This document shows positions 47,103-58,506 of a stretch of 64,000 bases of DNA, one piece after another (the stretch's first letter is position 1; the number at the start of each line of letters is the position of its first letter). The stretch is taken from positions 186,001 to 250,000 of the forward strand of contig NHNY01000023.1 of the NCBI GenBank assembly GCA_002786065.1, in the 5' to 3' direction. The notes under the pieces are model-generated. The model searched no databases and was not told where the DNA came from. It saw only the letters and a program-made list of their open reading frames with translations. The translations under genes and the position numbers were made by a program. This stretch comes from Microcyclospora pomicola (Eukaryota; Ascomycota; Dothideomycetes; Capnodiales).

Positions 47103-48174
47103 TCATGCATCGAAGTTTCGAAGAGGCGGCATGAATCCGAGGCCTCCGCCTCCCGTACCTTGCACACCCTGAGAAAGACCTTTCCCATCAACCCCCGCTT
47201 CATCTGACCCAGTGACATGAATACCGCCAGCACTTCGATCAATGACATGTTTCCTTAGCATGGACAGGATCTCGCTGTTCTTCCATCTTTGGGGCACCGG
47301 GCGATAGGCTGGCTTGAAAGTCCCGACAGTCTGAGCCCACTCACCCGAACGAGGACCACCACCACGCCACGGGTCAGTCTGCGAAGCAGGTCCACCATCC
47401 GGTGCCTTTTCTGGCTTTCCAGCTGCAGCCTTGCCCTGAGCTTCCGGTGCGGCGAAACCCGGTCCTGCACCTTCTGCGTAAGCCATCGAGGTTGGCGTTG
47501 GCTCCTGTGTAACCCAATAGTAAATATCCCAATCGTTCTCGTCAAGGAAGATATCATATTGCTGTAGCTGCTTCATCGACATGGTGCCCAGGTTCGCATC
47601 GGCAAAGGTTGAGAGGAGCAGGTCCGACTCTAACGTGCCCCTTTTCCGGGATTGATCTGCGCACACACCATCAGCGTCAGTAGAGGACCTTTGCAACCCT
47701 CCGAATAGCCTTACAAACGAGACGAGCACGCATGGTGTTAATGTCTTCTCCTGTCCGACGCAGGGGTTCAACACGAAAGGAACCACCCTCGATTTCACCT
47801 ACTTCGAGATCGGCATTGGGACCACCTGATGGCGCTGCTCCCTGCGTGCCTCCAGTCATCCGCTCCGTGTTCTCTGGTTTGGAGTCTTTGGGGGTGAAGT
47901 TGGGGTCCACACTCGTGAGCAGCTCTGGCGGCGCAGAGTCCTTGCCGATGGCAGGCATCTCATTGGAGATGGTCGAGTTGCTGTTGGTGAGATGTGGGTT
48001 GAGAGGCTTCTCCTTCATGAACTTGCGATATTGCTCGGCGGTATCGTTTGCTCTGGCGTTCAGCTTCGAAAGATCGCCGAACACGATGCGCGAGGTGGAG
48101 AAGGAGCGCGCTGCCGCTGGAGAGTAGGCCGCAAGCCTGCGGCCACCGTGAACCAGGATGCGTGTCGAAGCCAT
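47103..48174 (-). CDS. SDH5: Succinate dehydrogenase assembly factor 2 (Sdh5/Emi5)
   Basis: Exons 48174-47715 and 47656-47103 (minus strand) join in phase 1 to 337 residues. The leader is a mitochondrial presequence with an R-3 type site (ARSFSTSR). The core holds [19 protein letters not shown], the family signature, with the splice inside its first Tyr codon, then [32 protein letters not shown]. The factor attaches FAD to the flavoprotein subunit of complex II in the matrix. Fungal versions carry a long disordered C-terminus, here Gly/Pro-rich ([15 protein letters not shown]). Divergent from SNF7 with 510 bp between start codons. Confidence 0.93.
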
Positions 48175-48684
48175 ATTGCGCGAGGTATGTGGTGTGAATG
48201 TGATAGCTTCGAACGTTGTCTCAATGGCAAAGACGACTTGAAGTCTAGACCTTCAATGTGGTGATGTCAAGGAGTGTTTGGCCAGTAACAAAGCTACTTC
48301 GGCATGATCAACTATACTCAGGGCGGAGGAGATCGACCTGACGTTCTGTCGGGTCTATCCGCCGCCGCCGCTGTCACACGAAGTGTCCCGCATGATCCAG
48401 AAGCACAAGCATCAGATAACAACTCACAGGCAACCACAGATCAAACATCCCCTTGTTGACGCCTCGCCCGATACGATCAGACTCCCACCCCAGTCCTGTG
48501 TTGTTTTCCTGCGAACCAGTTTCCGCCATCTTGCTTAGAAAGGACGAGAGCCGTCGTATACCTCGAAGTGAGGCACTCCGACCCCACGATACAGCCCACC
48601 TGAGAGGGAACTTTGTTCGCTATAGAATAGGCGTACTTCGGACAATCTATTTCTCGAGGAGCTTAGCTTTTCTGCGCCTTCATC
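48175..48684. promoter_or_regulatory. Divergent promoter region of SDH5 and SNF7
   Basis: 510 bp shared by two divergent genes. No specific site stands out and no gene is present. Confidence 0.5.
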
Positions 48685-49492
48685 ATGGCCTCGGGCTGGG
48701 GCTGGGGTGGCCTTTTTGGCGGCAACACCGCAAACCGACAGGATTCACCCAAGAATGCAATCTTGAAGCTCCGGGGCACTCTTGATATGCTTTCAAAGCG
48801 CGAAAGACATCTACAGAACCAGATCGACGAGCAAGATGGTCTAGCGAGAAAAGCTGTTGCCACAAACAAGAATGGTAAGTCAGCACGCGAGCTTGATCGC
48901 AAACGACCAACTAGTCAGGCTGTTGCTAACAAGTCAACTGCACAGTGGCAAAGGCGGCTCTCCGGCGAAAGAAAGAATACGAGACACAACTTGACCAAAC
49001 TTCCGCTCAGATGCTGACGATTGAGCGTGAGATTTCGTCCATCGAAACTGCCAACATCAACAAGGAGACTTTGGATGCAATGAAGCAGGCACAACAAGCG
49101 ATGAAGAGGATTCATGGAGGTCTCACGATTGATAAGGTTGACCAGACGATGGAGGATCTGCGAGACCAGCATGCGATTGGGCAGGAAATTGCGGAGGCCT
49201 TGACGTCAGGCAGCATCGGGCAAGGAGTTGACGAGTCGGAGTTGGAGGATGAGTTGGCAGAGCTGCAGCAAGAAGAGTTGGACAACAAAATGCTCAACAC
49301 CGGCAGTGTGCCCGTGGATCGGATACATTCAATGCCGAACGTGTCGGCCGGAGAACGTGAGTTGTCATGTCTTGTGCGATACTGTATGAAATCATTGCTG
49401 ACCCAACCTTAGTCAAAGGGAAGAACAGACAAACGGAGGAGGATGAGGAGGCAGAGGAATTGCGAAGACTGGAGGCCGAGATGGCCATATGA
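48685..49492 (+). CDS. SNF7: ESCRT-III subunit Snf7/Vps32
   Basis: Exons 48685-48874, 48946-49356 and 49413-49492 join in phase 1 to 226 residues. After the short MASGWGWGGLFGG leader comes the charged helical Snf7 core: basic first half (AILKLRGTLDMLSKRERHL, KAALRRKKEYETQLDQ) and acidic second half (DESELEDELAELQQEELD). The C-terminal EEAEELRRLEAEMAI looks like a MIT-interacting motif for Vps4. It polymerises on endosomes for multivesicular body sorting, and in filamentous fungi also takes part in the alkaline-pH (PalA/PacC) pathway. Length matches yeast Snf7 (240). Confidence 0.95.
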
Positions 49493-50252
49493 AGGAGCTG
49501 ATATCATGTCGCCTGCTATGCGACGGATACGTTATGGAGTTTTGGAGCTACTGGAGGATCAAGTCATTGAATGCGTTCTATCTCGCAGAAGTAAGCGGAA
49601 ACGCTTCGATATCAGTATACTGAGTCAAAGATTATTGTGATACCTGATCGATGATGAATGATGTGGTTCTGCAGGTAGCGCTTCAAGATCAATTTCAACC
49701 CCATATCTAGCATCCCGACGAGATTTGCCGTCTATCAAGATCACGAACTCCCATCGGTAGCCAAGTCAACGTGGTCGTACAGATTCATCCGCCGAATGAG
49801 GTCTGTGTGCATAGAAGCGCGTTTGAGCATGTCGCTTGCTTGGTACTACTTACGTGAAGTTGTACTGGCGTCCAGCATATATCTATGTTCATGCCTGAGG
49901 CCACCAAGACAACACGCACGTCGACCCAGCAGAAGCGTCCGCGATTTTATCACAACTTCACGTGTCTACTTGAATGCCGTCCGCATCCCAATAAGCACCT
50001 CTTTGAAGAGTGTGTTCCATTATATCTCAGAGTCGCAGGCCCTTACTGCTGCTTTATCGAACGGGATGAAACTATAGACGAAAGACAATGGTAAGTGCTG
50101 GTGCCTGAATCCTCCCGACTTGACGTACGAATCGTGTTACGAAACAAACCTCTTCTTTCATCGTTTGCTCGCGCTCCGTTCGCGCTCTTCTTTCTCAATC
50201 ATCTCCCTGCTATTCGCATTTTCATCACCTCACCCTCTCAAACAACGGCAAG
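49493..50252. other. Intergenic
   Basis: 760 bp, promoter of the next gene. The final 150 bases are C/T-rich. No gene or repeat seen. Confidence 0.6.
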
Positions 50253-51524
50253 ATGGGCAAGCCCTCTCAGAAACAGCTCTCTTCTCCGGCACCACAGACA
50301 CAACCTTACCGTGACAACCCCACCTTGAGCGATGCAGTGTCCTTGCGAACCACCCCCGACGACTACGACTACGACGATGCGCCTCAGCTCCCCTCCTACG
50401 CAGACAGCGAAGCGTCCAATGCTGCGTCGCAGTCTCACGTCACCCAGAATGTCTACCCGACCGAGGCGCCTCCCACAGACGAATACACCATCATCCGCGA
50501 GCCACGAACCGCCACCAATTTCTCTCGAGACCGAAAACGAATCGATGCGTCCGGGACTTCGATCCGCATGGATGCGCGCCTGAACGATCCGGACGCGCTG
50601 TACGACTACACCACCTCCTACCTCCGCCACGTACACCCCAAGCCCATGGTCCGGCTGTACGGGTACCACCAAGCGACGACGTTTCGCAACAACAAGAAGG
50701 AGACGGAGCGCGTGGTCGACTTCAACATTGCCTTCTCGCTCGGACACTATCTGCGGCAAGACAACACTCCCACTCGCCGTTGGTGGAGCGAGCGCGTCGC
50801 CAGCCCCGGCGACAAAACCCACCGTGGCACGATCCGCAAAGTCCGCGCCCCCGGTTCCACGCAAGACATCGAGGTGGGGAGCAGCACGCCTACCTACGAC
50901 CTCCGCGCGTGGTGCAACGATTACTGCGCCTCACCCTCCGCGCTGAAGGTCTTCCGCGTCTCACGCACAGTAAGCGGGCTGGACACGGCGCTGCTGCGCC
51001 AGCACCTCGAGCCCCTCGTTCGCTCGACCCACTACCGCGGCAATCTCACCATCTCCTTCCCGACCGCCGACGCCACGGTCGACATCTACTCCCCGCACTG
51101 GGCGAACCGCGCGCGTATCTGCTGGCTGCGCTGGCTCTTCTACCTCTCCGGCCTGTGGCTGCTGACCTGGCCTGTCCTGTATCTGCTTACCAAGCGCTGG
51201 AGCGTCTACGTCGTCGACTGGGCCTTTTCGCTGCCTCGCGCCGACGGTGCGTCCGGCGCCAGAGAGTATGCCTCACTCTCCGAGACGCAATGGCTGCAGC
51301 GCCATGCCAATCTCATCCGCAACCTCGTCGTCGAGCAGTACCACGGCGACGCCACCGATCTGCCGACCGACGTGGACGTGCGCGAGCGCCCGGGTGCCGT
51401 GCGGTTGCCGAGCACGGGCAACGCTAACGTCGACGCTGCGCTCACGTTCGTGCATGGCGGTGTAAGCGCGTGGCAGGGCGGGAGTGTCGCGGGAGTGCAT
51501 GGGTGGGGCGCTGATGAACGATGA
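50253..51524 (+). CDS. Conserved fungal membrane protein of unknown function
   Basis: 423 residues, one exon. A disordered N-terminus (about 1-120) with a DDYDYDDAPQLPSY motif of the kind bound by WW/NEDD4-type ligases, a globular part (LYDYTTSYLRHVHPKPMVRLYGYHQ, TERVVDFNIAFSLGHYL), then one long hydrophobic hairpin at about 288-313 (WLRWLFYLSGLWLLTWPVLY) and a C-terminal region. The composition and conserved wording (MVRLYGYH, VVDFNI) recall a widespread ascomycete family without an assigned role. I do not recognise a function. The PPxY-like LPSY could couple it to ubiquitin ligase; speculation. Confidence 0.75.
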   Translation: MGKPSQKQLSSPAPQTQPYRDNPTLSDAVSLRTTPDDYDYDDAPQLPSYADSEASNAASQSHVTQNVYPTEAPPTDEYTIIREPRTATNFSRDRKRIDASGTSIRMDARLNDPDALYDYTTSYLRHVHPKPMVRLYGYHQATTFRNNKKETERVVDFNIAFSLGHYLRQDNTPTRRWWSERVASPGDKTHRGTIRKVRAPGSTQDIEVGSSTPTYDLRAWCNDYCASPSALKVFRVSRTVSGLDTALLRQHLEPLVRSTHYRGNLTISFPTADATVDIYSPHWANRARICWLRWLFYLSGLWLLTWPVLYLLTKRWSVYVVDWAFSLPRADGASGAREYASLSETQWLQRHANLIRNLVVEQYHGDATDLPTDVDVRERPGAVRLPSTGNANVDAALTFVHGGVSAWQGGSVAGVHGWGADER

Positions 51525-51770
51525 TGCTGTAATGGAGAGCTACATGCAGGTTGGAATCAAGGCTGGGAGATCAGGGCGTTACTTCTGCCATTGCAGGACG
51601 ATGGGTCAGAATCCGTTTTGAGCATGTGAGGATATGAGCATCACGAGCCGGCGCACGAGGGGTCTTTCATGTAATCTGGATGTAAAGGTACCATTTAGTA
51701 CATTCCCCTGATCTCGTCACTATCACACTCTCTACTATTCATATCAATTCCATCATCCCCTCCCCACACC

Positions 51771-53963
51771 TTACCACCCCTTCCCCCTCAACCACTCCAC
51801 CCACACGCCCACGTCCGCGCATGTCTGCAGCGCCTGCGCAGCCACTTCATCCTGCTGCTCCCGACGCTTGCGCGCCAACCCATCCGCCCCCTCGACGCTC
51901 GCATTCTGTCCGTCCTTCTGCGCACCGTCGGTAGTCTCGTGCTCTGCATCGGTCATGCTGGCGTCTTCCTGCTTCGACACCGCAGTCTCCTCCTGCGCCA
52001 GCGCGTAGTTGGCGACAATCGACAGACGCCCGTTGAGACCGATCTGGACGAGTTTGGTGATGAATCTCTCGCTCTCGCCGTCGTTGTTGCTGCCTGCAGG
52101 ATCATCGCGCGCTAGACAGGGGTACGTGATGCTCAGCGTCGGCAGGGGCGTGGTGACGACGGAGACGTGGACGGGCACGACGGCCGGGTCAGCGGGTGGG
52201 GTGGTCGGGGGCGTGAGCGGGGCAAGATGTAGTGAGGATTGTGCTTGGGCGGGGTCCGCGGACAGGGGAGAGCGGTATGAGGCTGGGAATGCGGAGCGGA
52301 GGAGCGCGGTCAAGGTCGCCCATTGGCGAAGGACGGGGAGGGCGTCGATGAGTTGGCGGGGGTGGGGGAAGGGGAGGTCGGTGAGGCGGTAGGCGAATTC
52401 TTGCTTGATGGCGTCGAGGGTGTGGTGGTGTTGGGTCTCGGTGCCGTGGACGCTGAGGATGGGGATGGTGGCGGAGATGAGGGAGGAGGTTGTGGCGGAC
52501 GAGGGACCGGGCGGAGCTGAAGGATCGAGCAGCAGGACGTGGTAGAGCGGAGGGATGGTGGTTGGGGCGGGCGTCGCGATGCCGAAGCTGGAGAGCAGGT
52601 TCACCGCGGTGAAGTGCTCCATGACCAACGGAGGGTCGAGTCGGGCGACGAAGCGGAGGTCTGGAGCTTTGTCCAGTCCGCCATCTATCGCCATGGCGTC
52701 CGAGCTGGGGGGTAGGAGGGTGGGCGGAGGATCTTGCCACGGTAGACCCTCTGTCGCATCGGCGTCAGGCAGAGTCAGGGGACCTGGCAGCCAGGCGTCC
52801 GAGTTTCGTAGAGGTGGATATAAAGTAGCGGCTGAGGGCTCGACCTCGAGACGTAGGCGGTATATCCCATCATCAGGATGAGTGGACGCCGCCTCACTTC
52901 GCTCTCCCTCGCCTAGATGAGGCAGCACAGGATCCTGCCAGTATGCCACTGAAAGCCCCAGCTCACCACGAGCATGCAGTTCAGGACGTCCACTCTTCTC
53001 GCACATGACCTCCGTCTCCGTTGCATTCTTCTTTTCCTCCTCAAACAACCTCCCCAGACTTGCGTGCAGCCCACTAAGCGCCTCGAAGCAGTCCAGATGA
53101 TCCGAGTTCAGCCGGTCCACCCTCGCCAATCGCTCCAGATTCGCCGCGAACCGATCCAGCGTCGGCGCCAGCACTGCGCCTCCCTCCAGCTTCTCCAGAT
53201 CCTCCAACAGCACCCGCCCGGCCGCTGGGCCCTGCACTTTGGCCAGAAACTCATTCTCGCTCGCAAACATAAAGTCCACCTTGCGCGCGCGCTGCGCCTC
53301 CATCGCGACGTCGACCAGGATCTTCTTGCCCGCGATCGTGAACGTGCGGTTGCCCAGCACATGCGAGGCCGGCGCCTCCTTCTCGTCGTCGAGGTTCGTC
53401 TCGAACCCCACGCGGCGACTGACGCGTACGATGCCCTCCTCGCTGACCCGGCCAGGACGGCGGCCGATGCGCTTCAGCACCCGCCGCATCTTGGCCCGCC
53501 GCTCCTCGTCCTCGTTACGTTTCGCGCCGCCCCCGCCGCTGATGCTGCCGCTCAGCCCCAGCCCCAGCTCGCTCATCGTCGGCACCATCGCGACACCACC
53601 AAGCCCAGTCCCGCCCAGCGGCGTCGCGATCCCCTCCAGCCCGAGCCCGATGGGAGTCCCGAAACTCCCACCAGCGAGCGTACCGGCGCCAGGCGACGAG
53701 CCGACGGTCAGGCCCTGTTGGCTGAGCGAGGCCATCATCGGGGTGCCGCCGAGCGTCTTGGAGCCCTGCGAGGATCCCGTCGCGTGGTTGATGGGGGTTT
53801 TGCCCGCTTGCCCGCTGGCACGGACGGCGGTCGGGGACGGGTTCGAGCGTGCGGGCGCGGGCGAGGAGTAGTTCATGGTTGCGCTGGTGTTGCTGGTGGG
53901 GAGCGGATGAGAGGGAGTGCCGGCGAGCTTCTTCGAAGCTGACGAGGGGGTGGGCGTGGACAT
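51771..53963 (-). CDS. MED1: Mediator complex subunit 1
   Basis: 730 residues, one exon. The N-terminus is low-complexity (MSTPTPSSASKKLAGTP, then a Gly-rich GLGLSGSISGGGG stretch). The Med1 core follows with RRMRRVLKRIG-like basic helix, GRVSEEGIVRVSRRVGFETNL, GKKILVDVAMEAQ and FDRFAANLERLARVDRL-like segments, and a C-terminal sheet-rich half. Med1 belongs to the Mediator middle module, linking transcription factors to RNA polymerase II. ATG 53963 is the first in frame and gives the usual MSTPTP start. A CACGTGAC box lies 178-185 bp upstream. Assignment rests on the RVSEEGIVRVSRRVG region and general layout. Confidence 0.82.
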   Translation of the reverse strand: MSTPTPSSASKKLAGTPSHPLPTSNTSATMNYSSPAPARSNPSPTAVRASGQAGKTPINHATGSSQGSKTLGGTPMMASLSQQGLTVGSSPGAGTLAGGSFGTPIGLGLEGIATPLGGTGLGGVAMVPTMSELGLGLSGSISGGGGAKRNEDEERRAKMRRVLKRIGRRPGRVSEEGIVRVSRRVGFETNLDDEKEAPASHVLGNRTFTIAGKKILVDVAMEAQRARKVDFMFASENEFLAKVQGPAAGRVLLEDLEKLEGGAVLAPTLDRFAANLERLARVDRLNSDHLDCFEALSGLHASLGRLFEEEKKNATETEVMCEKSGRPELHARGELGLSVAYWQDPVLPHLGEGERSEAASTHPDDGIYRLRLEVEPSAATLYPPLRNSDAWLPGPLTLPDADATEGLPWQDPPPTLLPPSSDAMAIDGGLDKAPDLRFVARLDPPLVMEHFTAVNLLSSFGIATPAPTTIPPLYHVLLLDPSAPPGPSSATTSSLISATIPILSVHGTETQHHHTLDAIKQEFAYRLTDLPFPHPRQLIDALPVLRQWATLTALLRSAFPASYRSPLSADPAQAQSSLHLAPLTPPTTPPADPAVVPVHVSVVTTPLPTLSITYPCLARDDPAGSNNDGESERFITKLVQIGLNGRLSIVANYALAQEETAVSKQEDASMTDAEHETTDGAQKDGQNASVEGADGLARKRREQQDEVAAQALQTCADVGVWVEWLRGKGW

Positions 53964-54424
53964 GATGCCGTCCGTGGAGGATGTGATGCTCACCGCATTT
54001 GGATGAAGGGTGCTTGCGACGTTCGAGACCACTGTAAGAGCTCTGGAACAACAAAAGTGACGTGTCTGGTCTGCAGCTCACATTTATGTAGAAGTGAAGC
54101 TCATGTTACTAGCGCGGTGTGCGCGACTTTCACATGAAACCACGTGACGACATATTAATAGTGAAGCACAAGACGCTTGAGGATGAACCGCAATTGTTGA
54201 ATGATATCTATAGTGAGACATACGTGTAAGGAACATGATCAACCTGTGCTCTACAGCACGCTTTCCTTTACTATCCACATAGGCTGAACATCATCATCAT
54301 CATCGTCGTCAATAGATAATCATCATCAGTCTGCTCCTGTGCCAGTATATGCACCCAGATATCCACATCCTACGACTACCTATATGCAATAACGCTTTGG
54401 CAGATCTCACGGAGAGTCAGCTGA
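53964..54424. other. Intergenic, MED1 promoter
   Basis: 461 bp. Contains CACGTGAC at 54141-54148 and a (CAT)5 run at 54289-54303. No gene. Confidence 0.6.
54141..54148. promoter_or_regulatory. CACGTGAC box upstream of MED1
   Basis: Same Cbf1-type octamer as at 16696 and 24672, and at a similar distance (about 180 bp) from the start codon. Confidence 0.35.
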
Positions 54425-57101
54425 TCAGCAGAAAATTGGCCGCCGTGAGGCACCAAGTTGCAAGTTGGTTCCACAGCGTGAGGAGGACTCTCGCGACTTG
54501 CGCAGCCCAGCCCAGCGAAGAGCTCGATGAGCACTTGATGATTTCTCCTGCATAGCACTGAGCCAAGAGCTGTTCTTGGTCGAGCACTGGACCAGTCCAG
54601 CAAGGAGCACCAGAGCCAGTTGCATGCTGCTGTTGTTGCAAGCAGCCAATACTGCGGCAGCGACAAGGGCAACGACCAAGAGAACACCGCTTTGCATGTG
54701 TGGCGCAATACAGGCGACATTCGAAGGTCTGCCGTGGTGATCCCGATAGATACAGTGATCGGACATCCGGTCTGCATATGCTGCAACGCTGCCATGAAGG
54801 TCCTTCCCAAGCATGTTGCACAGGGTTCTGGACTGACTGACCGCGGCGGGTCTGGCAGATGGGTATACAGCATTTGTGGTCGATTGGTTCGCATTTGCAG
54901 CACTGGTAGCACTCGTAGCATGCACAGCACTCGCGACAGTTGGCTTGGTGTGGTTGTCGATCGTGAAGCGCTGGTGCTTAAGCCGCAGGTACGCACCGCC
55001 GTTGGCTTGAGTCTCATCCGTCGTGGGGTTGTGATTGGCTTGTCTTTGTAAGGCTTGAGCATTGATCGTGGGACGTGGCAGGCTGTTGTATCGTCGCTTG
55101 AGCAGATACAATTCCGTTGACGGACTGTCGACGCGATCCATACTCTGTGCGAGTGAGCGTGTGCCTTCGGGCCTTGCTTGATGTGCGGTCGGATCTGCGT
55201 CCTGCAGAGGCGAAGATCCGCGCAACGACACGTCAGTGGCAATCTCGCGTTGTGCGAGATTTCTGGCTCCTTGGTTAAGAGCCTGGTACATAGCCTTTCT
55301 GCGCGTGTTGCGCAGTGTCTGCGGTCCGTCTGATGCGCCTGCGCCACTGCTTCCATACAAGCCTGCAGTACCGATCGTCTGAGCATTGATCGACTCCTGG
55401 TGGGATGCACTAGATGCCAGTACATGTGTCACTCTATCTAGCAATCCCGACTGCAACACACAAGGTGATGCTAGCGGCCTGGTAAGCTTGCGAATCGCGT
55501 TCGAAGTGCCAACGAGTCGTAGCACAGTGGAGGCAAAGGTCGCTTGAGCAGGCGACCGATAGCTTTCCACCTGGAATTGGTTGGCACGAGAGTCAGTTAA
55601 GATTTGTGGCCGGTCTGTCGCGTGTGCATGACGATCATGTGAGGGCTTGCGACCTCCACTCGATAGCAGATTCACTCCCTCTCCTGTAGCATTCTTACTA
55701 ATGCCATTTTCTTGGTTGTGTCGAGGCACTGTGTCGGCACTCGGTCTCACGTCTTGTGAGTGGTCCGTGGTCGTCAATGCCACATTGCTGTTGAATGCCG
55801 ACGGTGAGAGCTGCGTGGACGGTGAGCTTGAGTTCCCAGAATAGTTGCCGGCCATGCGGGCCGGCTGAGTAAACACAGTCTCTTGGGGTATGTTGGACAC
55901 GCCGGGTATGGCGTGGGATTGGTGACTTCCACTACTAGCATCAGTCCAAATCTCACCGCCATTCGCATCGACTTGGTCTGACGCGCTCCAGTCTTGATGC
56001 TGGGGCCATTGCCAGTCTTGCAATGGTGACGGTGCATTGATGTAGGGTGTCATCTTGGACGCGCCTCCAAAGTGCTTCTTCTGACCAGATTCGGCATTCA
56101 GAGCAAGGTCGTTGTTCACGTCGTAGAGACCGTTGAACAATGAATCGTCCCACATGTCGAGGGAGTCCTCGCCACAGAACATGTCAAAATCGAAGTCCAG
56201 AGGCTCCTGGGGATGTATCGAAGGAGCCTGGGGACCACTGGTGTGGGCAGGCGACACGCTGAAGAAATGTTAGTGACTGCACTGAAGACTGGTTAACCTG
56301 TTCATCCTTACCGTGACTTTGTTTTGGTCGATGATTTCGTCGTTAGCTGTTCAACCTCTGGCTGATTGTGCTGGCACTGCAAAGTGATCAGCATGATGCT
56401 TACAGTGAACGACGATGGGAGTGGAGACACAGCAGACGTACCTTTCTTTTCCGCTTGGCGCACTTGTCGCACGCCTTGACGATCCTTCTCGCGCGGTACT
56501 CGACCTTTTCGCGCTCGGTCATCTTCCGGCGCACCCGTTGCTTCGGTTGATGAGATGTCGATAGGCTGAAGACACCGGTCATTTGCTCAAGAACGGCGGG
56601 TGTTGGTCCGTTGGAGGAGGCGCTGGGGGTGGATGTGGTGACTTGACTGGTCGGTCGTGCTAGAGAAGACTCGCTGAAGGTGGGGGTCGCCAGTTCAGGA
56701 AGTTCGGGACTGCTCCACGTGGACGAGCCGGTCGAGGACATGGAAGGCCATGACTGTTGCCATGGAGAAGAGTGGATGGCGTCGAGTGGCATAGTCTCCG
56801 GCGAGGTGGTGGAGTCAAGGGACGCGGTCAGCGAGGTGGTGGTCCGTTGCAGCTGTTCCGCTTGGCGTTCCTCGATCAAGAACTCGATGATGGCGTCGCG
56901 CATGCGTTCACTGTGGGATTTGAGACTTGGGTATTTCAGGCGAAGCGCGTCGAAGAGCTCGTCGGAGTCCTTGGCCGGGAAGAAAACGGGCGAGGCTGTA
57001 AGATCGGGTTGCCCGTCCAATCCATTGGGACGGTAGATCACGTAACCAGGCCATGGGAGACAGGTGTCCATGTCCTGCTCGAACATGACTTGCGATGCCA
57101 T
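54425..57101 (-). CDS. Putative transcription regulator with half Zn2Cys6 motif and C-terminal hydrophobic segments
   Basis: Exons 57101-56442, 56376-56312 and 56258-54425 (minus strand) give 852 residues, phases 0 and 2. The leader contains a folded-looking start (PWPGYVIYRPNG, DSDELFDALRLKYPSLKSHSERMRDAIIEFL), then a Ser/Thr-rich linker. At the first splice junction REKVEYRARRIVKACDKCAKRKRKC forms CX2CX6C, the first half of a Zn(II)2Cys6 cluster; no second CX2CX6C half follows. The rest is disordered except near the end, where about 765-783 (GVLLVVALVAAAVLAA) and about 787-800 (MQLALVLLAGLVQC) are hydrophobic enough to cross a membrane. A fungal family with this basic-Cys motif exists; role unknown. 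A membrane-tethered regulator is one reading. The short middle exon is set by the CDKC...C motif. Confidence 0.65.
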
Positions 57102-58506
57102 TGGGACTCAAGAAGGTGAGGTTGAAATGGGGTCGGGCGGTGTTTCGACTGGCGCACGCTGACTGAGGGTGCGGTTGGCGGCGGGCTTCCTTACGAATGA
57201 CTCGAACGCGGGGCGGCTTAGGGGGTGTCACCGTGGCGCTCTCGGCGTGAGATGGACGACAACACCAGCAATGATGCCTGGGTAATCGGCGACGTTCAAG
57301 ATATCCTTGGTGAAGGAGAATAGAGAAATGAAGTGAGAGGGAGGGAGAGACGGGAAAAGGTAGAATAAGGCATCGAAATACTGGTTGTTGGCGGATGCGA
57401 CTGCGCCCAGCTGCTGCTCAACACCGCACGCCTGCATCCAGCCTAGTCGTTACCGCTTCGGGCGACCGCCAGCTGAGGCTCGCACTAAATCCTACGAATG
57501 CACAGCTTTGGCTGTCAAAGGGCCGTCGACGATGAACGGGAGGTGGGTGGATGGCGTGCCATTGATGCGGGACCCCGCGGAAAGACGAATTTCCCAATGG
57601 CTGGACTGCATGTCGAAAGCATCAGTGCATAAGGAGTGAATGGCTCGAGCATGTTGTAAGCTGGACGGAACAGACGTCGAAGCAAAGCCGATGCGGAGTT
57701 GACGTGCTTTGGTGTTTTAGCGCACAGCAGGATTAGAAGAATCATGGGAATCTGGGTCCGAAAGGCGGTAGGTTCTGATCGTGAATGATATGAAGAAACA
57801 AGGTACAGTGATACATCAAGTGATCCATCGTATCATGCTGTAAGCAGTAATCGGGAGATGTAGCTGTTCCCATAAGGTGCATCGAAAGGTATGTCAAGTC
57901 GACAACGCATATCAACTCCGGGACACGTTAGGTGGGCTAAGCAGCGATGAATGCCTGAGGTGTCCACATGGCAAATCCTCGGAGAACGTGAACCACCACC
58001 ACTCGACCCTCTACCTCCATCTACCGGGCGCGGAGATCATTATCACTCGGTCATCTTCAATCGCATCTTGCACATCCATCTATTCAAAGGATAATGACTG
58101 GAACATGTCCGTGGCAGACTCAACCTCATCACAGGCCACTCCCCCGGCGACAAGAATAGCCGCCGCGTCGTTTCGTCGAGTCTTCTGTAGCCGCCAGTCA
58201 CAGCCAATGGCAGCCGGGAGAAGCTGCAGCTCCACCACCAGCACGCCGCATGCCAGTAGAGCTACATTTAGCACAGCAGATCACGGTAGAATCACAGGTC
58301 TCGAGTATGCGGCCGTCTTCTTCATCATCTTCCTATTCTTCTCGTACTCTCGACTCTCCTAACAACCCTTTCACAACCTCTCTCTCCATCTCCATCCCCA
58401 CCTCCACATCACCTCTGACTCCATTCCAAGAGCATTCCGTGAACATCGCCTACGCCGAGTGATTTGACCACCGCAAAGCAAGTATCACAGTACTCTCTGT
58501 ATCAAC
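57102..58506. other. Long divergent intergenic region
   Basis: 1.4 kb between the putative regulator and AIM24. A plus-strand open frame at 57877-58362 is Ser-rich with no domain and is likely leader sequence. CT-rich leader from about 58330 to 58500. No supportable gene. Confidence 0.5.

Noticed and set aside
52974-53942. 322-codon open frame on the plus strand
   Set aside because: Antisense to MED1, Arg/Gln-rich with no domain; a by-product of the MED1 codon use.
57877-58362. 161-codon open frame upstream of AIM24
   Set aside because: Ser-rich, no domain, position in a C/T-rich leader; more likely untranslated sequence.
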